Below, in pieces: positions 1-6,367 of a DNA stretch of 9,537 bases. The DNA lies in contig JAJDEH010000243.1 in NCBI GenBank assembly GCA_029259935.1, forward strand, positions 1-9,537, given 5' to 3'. The stretch comes from Planctomycetota bacterium (GTDB lineage Bacteria > Planctomycetota > Planctomycetia > Pirellulales > Pirellulaceae). The notes beneath the pieces were generated by a model that saw only the letters and a program-made list of their open reading frames with translations, had not been told where the DNA came from and searched no databases. Position 1 is the first letter of the stretch. Each line of letters opens with the position of its first letter. Both the position numbers and the translations under genes were made by a program.

Positions 1-285
1 ACCGACAAGGGTGACACCGACAAGGGTGACACCGACAAGGGTGACACCGACAAGGGTGACACCGACAAGGGTGACACCGACAAGGGTGACGCCGACAAGG
101 GTGACGCCGACAAGGGTGACGCCGACAAGGGTGACGCCGACAAAGGTGACGCTGCCAAAGGTGACGCTGCCAAAGGTGACGCTGCCAAAGGTGACGCTGC
201 CAGAGGTGACGCTGCCAAAGGTGACGCCGCCAAAGGTGACGCCGCCAAGGGTGACGCCGACAAGGGTGACGCCGACAAGGGTGAC
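1..285 (+). repeat. 15-bp in-frame minisatellite, 19 copies
   Basis: The unit ACCGACAAGGGTGAC and its variants repeat without interruption at a period of 15 bp. The first six copies are identical, which suggests recent expansion, and the array may continue past the window start. Later copies begin with GCC or GCT, and positions 151-255 form a diverged block with GCC replacing GAC at the second codon. Because the period is a multiple of three, copy-number change would lengthen or shorten the protein tail without shifting the frame. Confidence 0.95.
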
Positions 286-339
286 GCTGGTGCCGATAAA
301 GCTGGCGACGACGGCGAATCGCCGAAGGATTCTGAATAA
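1..339 (+). CDS. C-terminal end of a gene with a charged pentapeptide-repeat tail (5' partial)
   Basis: The reading frame beginning at base 1 is open from the window edge to TAA at 337-339 and contains no start codon, so this is the 3' end of a gene starting upstream. It encodes 19 pentapeptides: six TDKGD, four ADKGD, seven AAKGD (one is AARGD) and two ADKGD, then a non-repeated end AGADKAGDDGESPKDSE. The frame choice rests on substitutions between copies: AAG/AAA and GCC/GCT changes are synonymous here but change residues in the other open frame (PTRVT). The tail is highly hydrophilic with alternating charge, and is probably disordered or helical. The stop lies 11 bases before the TRAP permease start, implying one operon. 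Fused TRAP permeases are usually encoded beside a TAXI-type periplasmic receptor, so this could be the receptor's C-terminus. That is inference only, because no folded domain is visible. Confidence 0.8.
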   Translation, partial: TDKGDTDKGDTDKGDTDKGDTDKGDTDKGDADKGDADKGDADKGDADKGDAAKGDAAKGDAAKGDAARGDAAKGDAAKGDAAKGDADKGDADKGDAGADKAGDDGESPKDSE

Positions 340-340
340 C

Positions 341-345
341 GGGAG
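341..345 (+). promoter_or_regulatory. Ribosome binding site deciding the TRAP permease start
   Basis: GGGAG lies five bases before GTG at 351. The other in-frame GTG, at 345, overlaps this motif and has no properly spaced Shine-Dalgarno sequence of its own. The site therefore favours initiation at 351 and suggests translation closely following the upstream gene, which stops at 339. Confidence 0.5.
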
Positions 346-350
346 TGGCG

Positions 351-2927
351 GTGTTTGAAAGAATTCGAACAGCAGCAATAACGGTCCTGGGGGTCGTTCT
401 GTGTCTGTTTACACTGTTTGAAGTCAACTTCCCTCAACTGCAGGAACAATCCGAGCGGGCGATCTTCGTCATGTTGGGGTTGGTACTCTGCTTCCTCGTT
501 TACCCGCTTCACAAAAAACTGAAAGATGTTCGAGCGATCCGCTATTTGGATGTCTTGCTCGCGCTGGGCGCAATCATCTGCTGCTCCTACATCGTCTTTC
601 AAAGCGAAGCTGCGTTTAAGTTCATGTGGTGGGATGGGTTTAGCGTGGGGGATCGCGCAGGCGCTGAAACTTTGATGGACTTCGCGCTCGGAGTAATCGG
701 AGTGCTGCTGGTCCTGGAAGCGACCCGCCGCACCATTGGCTGGATCGTTCCGGTCCTGGCCCTGGCCCTGATCCTCCACAGCTTCTACTGTTACCTAAGC
801 ACGAAACGAAGCGAAGTCCAAACACTGACAGTTGTCGGCGCGCCCACCGGCGGCACCTTCAGGCTGGTTATGGGCGACGAACAGTCAGAGCCGTTGCAGT
901 TTTCGGCAACCGGGTCGGATGTTCGCAGCGCGGTGCGAGCAATGGACAGCATCGGTCCTGGAAACGCCTCGCCAGCGGGCCCAGCCGGCGGCCCGTGGAC
1001 GGTTACCTTTCGAAATGCCTTGGGAAATCAGGACGTCCCCACACTCACCGCGGAAACATCGCAACTGACAGGAGGGACTTCGCCAAGAATCCGAATCGTG
1101 GAGACCACGCGTGGTTCGAATGGAAGGCTGCCCCGACTGCCCGGATGGATGTTCCCGCATGCGGGCCAAAGTGCCAAGGATATCGCCAGCACAACCTTTC
1201 TGCAGACGCTGGGTGTATTTGGCGAAGCGGCGAAAGTGATGTTTAGGTACGTGTTTCTTTTTGTGATCTTTGGAGCATTTTTAGAGATCTCGGGAGCCAC
1301 GCAGTTCATCATCGACTTTTCGCAAAAGATCTTTGGGCGCAGACCGGGCGGTCCCGCGCTGGTCTCGGTATTGGGCAGCGGGCTGATGGGTTCGTTATCT
1401 GGAAGCGCGGTCGCCAACGCAATGACCACCGGCTCGTTTACGATTCCCATGATGCGAAACGCTGGTTTTGAAAGGCACACCGCGGGCGGAATCACCGCGG
1501 CGGCGGCATCGGGAGGTGCTCTGGTTCCGCCCGTGATGGGCGCCGGCGCTTATATGATGTTGGAGTTTGTCGAGCCGCAGGTCGAGTTCCTACAAATCGT
1601 CAAAGCGGCGATCATACCTGCTCTGCTGTATTACTTTTCCCTGCTCTTGATCGTCTATTTTTATTCCAAGCGAACGGGTGCCAAGGCAATTGCCGACACG
1701 GACAAGAAATCTCGGGGAGTCAACTATTTTGACGGCTTCGTTTTCTTCGCTGCCTTGGGAACACTGATTACCATTTTGCTCTTCAAGTTCACTGCGTTCC
1801 GCGCGGTTTCGGGATCCTTGGTCGTTATCTTGCTGTGTATTGCCTTTCGAAGTGAGTTGAAAGAGCGCGTGGCGATATCTTCGTCGGCACGTCTACTGTC
1901 GATCGGCAGTTTCCTATTGGGACTCACTGGATACCTGATCTTCCTCGGATTGTTCACCGACTACTTCGACAACGTGAAGACGCTGCGGCAAATTGTTGAA
2001 GTGTCTCTGGACGCGTCCTTCGCGGGCATGTTTGCGATGATTGGTTTCGGCCTGATTCACGTTACCTGGCGAAGTGCCATCGTTGATGCATTCACGAAGT
2101 CCGCAAAAAACGGCATCTCCCTTGTTGCCGCCAGTGCCTGTGTCGGCATCATCATAGGTATCGTTACGCAGACAGGAATCGCGTCCGATTTCAGCGCCGC
2201 GGTCAAAGGTGTCGTCGAGGAAAACCTGTTCGTCGCGCTGGTGGGGATCATGTTCTGCTCGATTATTCTCGGCATGGGTGTGCCTTCCGTTGTTTGCTAT
2301 CTTCTGATGGCGACTTTGATGGCATCGCTGTTGGGCGACCTAGGCGTCATTCCGCTGGCGGCCCATCTGTTCATTTTCTACTTTGGCATGATGTCGATGG
2401 TGACCCCGCCCGTTGCCCTGGCCGCTTACGCGAGCGCGTCGATCGCCCAGGCCAATATTATGAAAACCGCATTTGCCGCGTTTCGCTTTGCACTGGTCGG
2501 GTTCACATTGCCCTACATGTTTATCTACCGTCCGTCACTTTTGCTAATGAATAGTGACATGTGGGACAAGTGGATGACCGAGGGGCCAACTGCCGACCCT
2601 GAAGTCGCGGAAAAAATGCTAAAATCCGCGAATGCTGCTTGGCCCGCGATTCCCGATTTGGCGATTGCATTAGTGGGGGCTGTTCTGGGAATCACCGCAC
2701 TGGCCGCCGGAATTGCAGGCTTTTTACGTGGCCACCTCTCGATGCCGTTAAGGGCACTCGCCCTGGTGGCCGCAGCCATGCTGCTGGTGCCCGAATTGTC
2801 AATCGCCGGTCGAGAAATTGGCATGTGGGTGAACATCGGCGGCGGTGTGCTGTTTGCCATCTTGATCGTGATGAATCGGCCAGGAGCCGTCTCTACCCAC
2901 GATCCCAAACCGGCGACAGCCGACTAG
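351..2927 (+). CDS. TRAP transporter permease, fused 4TM/12TM (DctQ-M type), with an inserted periplasmic domain
   Basis: This inner-membrane permease belongs to the tripartite ATP-independent periplasmic family, secondary transporters driven by an ion gradient that take substrate from a periplasmic receptor. It has 858 residues from GTG 351 (860 from GTG 345). Five hydrophobic segments fall at about 9-25, 37-53, 65-84, 109-125 and 129-148. The DctM core follows with family-typical stretches: FVIFGAFLE near 305, SGSAVANAMTTGSFTIP near 351, GGALVPPVMGAGAYMM near 389, GMGVPS at 641-646 and TPPVALAAYA at 685-694. A C-terminal stretch of about 120 residues adds further hydrophobic helices. Relative to ordinary fused permeases, about 100 extra residues (155-255) sit in the loop after the fifth helix, where usually only a few residues precede the LPGW-like segment. 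Loop charges (basic KKLKDVR and EATRRT loops inside) place that loop in the periplasm. The substrate cannot be predicted. Family assignment is strong from motifs. Confidence 0.93.
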   Translation: MFERIRTAAITVLGVVLCLFTLFEVNFPQLQEQSERAIFVMLGLVLCFLVYPLHKKLKDVRAIRYLDVLLALGAIICCSYIVFQSEAAFKFMWWDGFSVGDRAGAETLMDFALGVIGVLLVLEATRRTIGWIVPVLALALILHSFYCYLSTKRSEVQTLTVVGAPTGGTFRLVMGDEQSEPLQFSATGSDVRSAVRAMDSIGPGNASPAGPAGGPWTVTFRNALGNQDVPTLTAETSQLTGGTSPRIRIVETTRGSNGRLPRLPGWMFPHAGQSAKDIASTTFLQTLGVFGEAAKVMFRYVFLFVIFGAFLEISGATQFIIDFSQKIFGRRPGGPALVSVLGSGLMGSLSGSAVANAMTTGSFTIPMMRNAGFERHTAGGITAAAASGGALVPPVMGAGAYMMLEFVEPQVEFLQIVKAAIIPALLYYFSLLLIVYFYSKRTGAKAIADTDKKSRGVNYFDGFVFFAALGTLITILLFKFTAFRAVSGSLVVILLCIAFRSELKERVAISSSARLLSIGSFLLGLTGYLIFLGLFTDYFDNVKTLRQIVEVSLDASFAGMFAMIGFGLIHVTWRSAIVDAFTKSAKNGISLVAASACVGIIIGIVTQTGIASDFSAAVKGVVEENLFVALVGIMFCSIILGMGVPSVVCYLLMATLMASLLGDLGVIPLAAHLFIFYFGMMSMVTPPVALAAYASASIAQANIMKTAFAAFRFALVGFTLPYMFIYRPSLLLMNSDMWDKWMTEGPTADPEVAEKMLKSANAAWPAIPDLAIALVGAVLGITALAAGIAGFLRGHLSMPLRALALVAAAMLLVPELSIAGREIGMWVNIGGGVLFAILIVMNRPGAVSTHDPKPATAD
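813..1115 (+). other. Inserted beta-rich domain within the TRAP permease (codons 155-255)
   Basis: The insert runs from EVQTLTVVGAPTGGTFRL to GGTSPRIRIVETTRG. It carries the successive signatures GGTF, a Val/Ala-rich helix-like DVRSAVRAM, IGPGN, GGPWTVTF and DVPTLTA. This order matches from memory a repeat unit of roughly 90-100 residues, generally found in many copies in actinobacteriophage structural proteins and in very large secreted planctomycete proteins. Here there is one copy, flanked on both sides by permease sequence in the same frame, so it is a true in-frame insertion and not a frameshift or neighbouring gene. By predicted topology it faces the periplasm, where the substrate receptor docks. 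A role in receptor, envelope or partner contact is inference. Confidence 0.75.
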
Positions 2928-2968
2928 GGATGACGTCGCTGAGTCTCAGCTCGTCAGCGACGCCATCC
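2928..2968. terminator. Hairpin between convergent genes, probable terminator
   Basis: Bases 2928-2942 pair with 2954-2968 over 15 positions with a single A/C mismatch (arms GGATG-A-CGTCGCTGA and TCAGCGACG-C-CATCC), leaving an 11-base loop. The hairpin begins directly after the permease TAG stop and ends 36 bases before the stop of the converging DUF1501 gene. No T-run follows on either strand, so it is not a classical intrinsic terminator. It may act in both directions or protect 3' ends. Confidence 0.6.
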
Positions 2969-3004
2969 GCCGCCAAGGCGATCTCGCGACCGTGACATAC
3001 AAAG

Positions 3005-4348
3005 TCAGGCGTTGCGAGACAGAAGTTCTTCGATGACTTTTCCATGGCTTCTCGCCATGGGGCGGCCGATCGGGGTTTGTTCCTCGAACTTGAAGTCGAT
3101 GCCCAGAGCGTGTTGGATGGTGGCGTGAACGTCTTCCACGTTCCACGGGTTTTCCACGTCCTGCAGTGGATTGTCTTTGTCGAGAATGGGATTCGGCGAG
3201 GTCGCGCCCACGACATGCCCGCCTCGAAAGCCGCCGCCGGCAATGGCCACGCTGAATCCGTGGGGCCAGTGGTCTCGGCCTTCCGCCGCGCCGTTGATTT
3301 GTGGTGTACGGCCAAACTCGCCGCCGCATAATACCACGGTCGAATCGAACAGGTCGCGCTTTTTCAGGTTTCTAATCAACGCGGCGAAGGCCGGATCGAG
3401 AATCTTGATGCGGCCCGCTTGCAACTCATGATTGTTGGCGTGCGTGTCCCACCCGCCCAAAGTGATCTCCACGCAACGAACTCCGACGTCAATCAGCCGC
3501 AAGGCGGCCAAGCATCCGCGGCCAAACGCATGATCGCCGAACTCGTCACGCAGAGCCTGCGGTTCCTTTTTAACTTCGAAGGCCTCGATCTGGCTGGAAT
3601 CCATCATCTTCAAAGCCGATTTTGTGGTCAGCAACTGCAAAGTCTTGTCGTCTTCGGGATTTTCGATCCGCTTACGCACGATGCGGCCGCGGGCAAACTC
3701 CCTTTCCAGGATATCCAGATCCGAAACGCGTTTCTTGAATCGTGGACGGTCGACTCGCGGCAGCAAATCGGGAACCGGCTGAACCGGGTCGTTGACTTTG
3801 AAAGCGTCGAAGCGGTCGCCCAAATATCCGCCGCGTCCGGGCCATTGGTTGGGTAGAATGGAAACGTGACGAGGAATCTCGGTCTTGCCAATCTCTGAAT
3901 TCTTGCACAAGACTGCTCCGATCGCCGGATGAATTAGCGTCGGGTCGGGTCGAAATCCCGTCTTCATGTTGTACGTGGCCCGTTCGTGGTCGCCTTCCTT
4001 GCTCATCACACTGCGTACGAGGGAGATGTGTTCCATTTGGTCGGCAAGCTGTTCAAAGCCGTCGCCCAATTGAAGCCCGGACACGGAAGTCTTTCGCGCC
4101 TTCGAGCCGCCGGCATTCTTGGTTCCCGGATGCGGATCGAACATCTCTAGTTGACTGGGGCCTCCTTGAAGCCACAAGACAATGATCGATTGAGGCGGTT
4201 TGCCGCGCGGCTCCTTTTCCGCGGCGCGGGCCAGTTGTTCGGCTACCGGAGTGAGCCAACTTGCCGCTCCAACGCCGGCCGCCTTGAGTAACGTGCGCCG
4301 ATTGAAATGGGACATCGTTCCACAGCCGGTCGCGATAGATTGAGTCAT
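3005..4348 (-). CDS. DUF1501 family exported protein (alkaline phosphatase/sulfatase-like fold)
   Basis: The protein has 447 residues and a twin-arginine signal: NRRTLLKAAG with arginines at 17-18, a short hydrophobic stretch, and a possible cleavage site near ARA-A (residues 41-43), so it should be exported folded. Family landmarks of DUF1501 are clear: GGPSQLEMFDPHPG at 62-75, GDHERATYNMKTGFRP near 119-134, LGGWDTHANNHE at 297-308, CGGEFGRTPQ at 341-350 and GRDHWPHGFS at 357-366. The WDTH, GEFGRTP and GRDHWP segments carry the acidic and histidine residues expected of metal-binding sites in this superfamily. The biochemical role is unknown. It lies 97 bases downstream of the DUF1549/DUF1553 gene on the same strand, the usual planctomycete pairing, so the two are probably co-transcribed. 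A second ATG at 4315 would start five residues before the Tat arginines and is equally plausible; neither start has a strong ribosome site. Confidence 0.92.
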   Translation of the reverse strand: MTQSIATGCGTMSHFNRRTLLKAAGVGAASWLTPVAEQLARAAEKEPRGKPPQSIIVLWLQGGPSQLEMFDPHPGTKNAGGSKARKTSVSGLQLGDGFEQLADQMEHISLVRSVMSKEGDHERATYNMKTGFRPDPTLIHPAIGAVLCKNSEIGKTEIPRHVSILPNQWPGRGGYLGDRFDAFKVNDPVQPVPDLLPRVDRPRFKKRVSDLDILEREFARGRIVRKRIENPEDDKTLQLLTTKSALKMMDSSQIEAFEVKKEPQALRDEFGDHAFGRGCLAALRLIDVGVRCVEITLGGWDTHANNHELQAGRIKILDPAFAALIRNLKKRDLFDSTVVLCGGEFGRTPQINGAAEGRDHWPHGFSVAIAGGGFRGGHVVGATSPNPILDKDNPLQDVENPWNVEDVHATIQHALGIDFKFEEQTPIGRPMARSHGKVIEELLSRNA

Positions 4349-4408
4349 TGGATTGCTTTCGTAATTGATTGGTCACACAAGACATCAAGAGAAAACACAC
4401 TCTCATAA

Positions 4409-4431
4409 CTTCGTGGATTTGTGCCTTCGTG
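4409..4431. repeat. Two CTTCGTG motifs in the DUF1549-DUF1501 spacer
   Basis: CTTCGTG occurs at 4409-4415 and again at 4425-4431, 16 bp apart (CACGAAG on the coding strand of the operon). The 97-base spacer holding them has no other clear element. The motif resembles short CACGAAG-type degenerate repeats I recall from planctomycete and verrucomicrobial intergenic regions; that link is uncertain. Confidence 0.35.
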
Positions 4432-4445
4432 TGAAAATCTCCGGC

Positions 4446-6146
4446 TCAGTGGTTCCAGGAAAATTCAGTGCAGTTCAACAAATTCCAGTACAGGTCTTCC
4501 AGGACGCGCGATCGTTTGGCGCCGCGCTTGTCTTTTAGCTGTTGGGAAAAGTGTTGGGTCTCGAATTCGGTGGGGCGGCGACTGAGTACGGCCATGTAGG
4601 CCAGTTCGACCGCCTTTTCGTCGGTGGGCGACAAGGCGGCAATTTGCCCCACGCCGTTAAGCAACATTCCGTTCGCTTTCGCTCGCTCGCCGGCAAGCTG
4701 GCCGTTGAGCATCAACAGACGCTGGGGGATGGTGCCGCCATGTCCTTCGAATTCGTCCTCGCCGGTATCGCCGTACCGCTGGATAAACTCGTTCTGTTCG
4801 GCGAAGCGTTGAATTCGCGCGAAGATGTGCGCGTCGGCGTCGATGGTTTTCAGCGAAGTCGACTGGATCAGACTGCCCGCCATTTGCTCGGGCCGCAGTC
4901 GGGTCAACGGGAAGACGGCCCACTGATCTTCGTGGTCGGTCGTAATGTCAAAGTCCGCGCGGCTGTCCATCTGAAAGACCTTCGTGGCGGCAATCACGCG
5001 CACCAAGTGGCGCAAGTCGAAATCGTGTTTCACGAAGTCTTCAGCAAGTGTTTCCAGCGCGGGCGGGAACTCGTAGTTGTCCGTCGGATCGTCGGGATTG
5101 TTTCGCTCGTACAACGGAATGTCGTCGATCGGCTCGACCAACGCCCGCCCCATCATCATTGCCCACACGCGGTTGACGATGGCCCGCGCGAAGGGCTTGT
5201 TTTCTTTGTGCGTGACCCAAGCGGCCAGGCGCTGGCGACGAGTGCCCGTTTGCGGAACCAAGTGAGCGCCATAGGGAGGTTTGGGATCGACGGTCTCTTC
5301 TTCGTCGCCGTACAGATATTTGTATAGGTAGGGGTCCGTTCCACTTTCCTTGATGCCGCCGCCTGACGAAGTGGTGTGCGCGAAGAAGGCGGCCAGTTGA
5401 TGGAAGTCCTGTTGCATCCCATCGGCCGGTTCGCTGGCGGTGCCCAATCGAACATTTCCCAAATTATCGTCGTGACACTGAAGACAATCGATACGCATGC
5501 CGAGAAAGGCGCGTGTGGTGCGACCGGCCAAGCTGATCGCGTTCGGTCGTTGGTCGTCACCATCATCGATTGTCGCCGTAACAAAGTTCACGGCCGGAGT
5601 GTCCGTCCACAACCCTTCATCGGTCAGCAAGTGCGCGGCAAGTTCGTCATACGGCAGGTTCTTGTGCAACTGATCACTGAGCCAACTGGCAAAGCGACGG
5701 CGTCGGTAGATTAGGAATGGACCATTTTCCGTTCCCACGTAGATTCTGGCGAAACGTTCGGCAAGGTAGTCCGACGATCGCCGATCTTCCAACAATCGTG
5801 AGACCCACCATTCAATTCGCTCGTCAGGCGCTTTGCTTTCCAGCACACGGATCTCCTCGATCGAGGGAACGGTGCCGGTGAGCGCCAACGAGATGCGGCG
5901 GGCAATTGCCAAGTCGTCCGCCCGCTGGGCCGATTCCAAACCACGATCGATCCAATGTTGCTGAAACTCTTGATCAACCTGATCGACGATCCGGGCAAAT
6001 TCGGGCCGCTGCCGCCGGCCGCTATCAAAGCCATTGGGATCGGAAATTGCATCCGGTGGCGACAGCAAATACAGCAGGCTGCCCATGCCAACCACGATGG
6101 ATCCGGCAAACAGAGTATTTCGAGCCCAAAGCGGTCCTGATTTCAT
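4446..6146 (-). CDS. DUF1549/DUF1553 domain protein with a CxxCH motif, membrane-anchored
   Basis: From ATG at 6146 the protein has 566 residues. In-frame TTG at 6158 would add four residues but is less likely. The N-terminus (MKSGPLWARNTLFAGS... to about residue 30) is one hydrophobic segment that can act as signal anchor or signal peptide. DUF1549 follows, from IVDQVDQEF near 53 through DLAIARRISLALTGTVPS, to DCLQCHDD with Cys221, Cys224 and His225 (bases 5472-5486), a heme-c-type CxxCH motif that this family commonly shows as CxQCHDHP. DUF1553 covers the second half: FARAIVNRVWAMMMGRALVEPIDD near 319-341, a RLRPEQMAGSLIQST segment, and the family-typical ending LLNCTEFSWNH. It is compact compared with many relatives, lacking an N-terminal PSCyt1 cytochrome domain. 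It is upstream of the DUF1501 gene. Function is unknown; a periplasmic redox or substrate-handling role with its partner is inference. Confidence 0.92.
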   Translation of the reverse strand: MKSGPLWARNTLFAGSIVVGMGSLLYLLSPPDAISDPNGFDSGRRQRPEFARIVDQVDQEFQQHWIDRGLESAQRADDLAIARRISLALTGTVPSIEEIRVLESKAPDERIEWWVSRLLEDRRSSDYLAERFARIYVGTENGPFLIYRRRRFASWLSDQLHKNLPYDELAAHLLTDEGLWTDTPAVNFVTATIDDGDDQRPNAISLAGRTTRAFLGMRIDCLQCHDDNLGNVRLGTASEPADGMQQDFHQLAAFFAHTTSSGGGIKESGTDPYLYKYLYGDEEETVDPKPPYGAHLVPQTGTRRQRLAAWVTHKENKPFARAIVNRVWAMMMGRALVEPIDDIPLYERNNPDDPTDNYEFPPALETLAEDFVKHDFDLRHLVRVIAATKVFQMDSRADFDITTDHEDQWAVFPLTRLRPEQMAGSLIQSTSLKTIDADAHIFARIQRFAEQNEFIQRYGDTGEDEFEGHGGTIPQRLLMLNGQLAGERAKANGMLLNGVGQIAALSPTDEKAVELAYMAVLSRRPTEFETQHFSQQLKDKRGAKRSRVLEDLYWNLLNCTEFSWNH

Positions 6147-6367
6147 AGGTAGCACCAAGTCGCTGAAACGTGGGTGGAGCGTGGCAGGTATAGATAGTTG
6201 ATGTAAAAGAATACCCGAGATTGGGCGACACGGTTTCGGATGGTTGGGTGAGCCTGGTATTGATCCTACTATGAAAACTATATTCGGCGATTATTTTCGA
6301 ATATTGGCAAGGATTTTTGATATTGAACGAATCAGGCTGTTGTATACCGGAAATAAGGTAGTTGATC
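6147..6367. promoter_or_regulatory. Divergent intergenic region with AT-rich candidate promoters and a dyad
   Basis: About 220 bases separate two divergently transcribed genes, so promoters for both should lie here. Toward the plus-strand gene, TTGATA (6317-6322) is followed after 18 bases by the weak -10-like TGTATA (6341-6346); TATATT (6279-6284) is a better -10 but lacks a correctly spaced -35. The segment 6260-6330 is markedly AT-rich. An inverted repeat with 7-bp arms, ATATTCG (6280-6286) and CGAATAT (6298-6304), could be an operator. AAGG at 6355-6358, nine bases before ATG 6368, is a possible ribosome site. No promoter toward the minus-strand gene could be picked with confidence. Confidence 0.4.

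Noticed and set aside
196..210. RGD cell-adhesion motif in the AARGD unit
   Set aside because: It is a single A-to-G change in one AAKGD copy of a low-complexity array; no functional meaning can be supported.
1..285. CRISPR-like or intergenic satellite array
   Set aside because: Units are contiguous with no spacers, and the period of 15 keeps an open coding frame ending at a normal stop just before the next gene.
11..358. Alternative reading frame of the repeat array encoding PTRVT-type repeats
   Set aside because: It needs a GTG start inside the repeat and overlaps the permease start, and differences between copies (AAG/AAA, GCC/GCT) are synonymous in the first frame but change residues in this one.
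1105..1114. Palindrome CCACGCGTGG at the end of the inserted domain
   Set aside because: It lies in coding sequence and no matching sequence was seen at the other boundary of the insert, so it does not mark an insertion site; ten-base palindromes occur by chance.
3419..3856. Plus-strand open frame opposite the DUF1501 gene
   Set aside because: The minus strand encodes conserved DUF1501 sequence throughout; this frame is a by-product of its codon composition.
4542..5327. Plus-strand open frame of 261 codons opposite the DUF1549/DUF1553 gene
   Set aside because: It is an antisense shadow of a clearly recognisable protein; its translation has no domain-like features.
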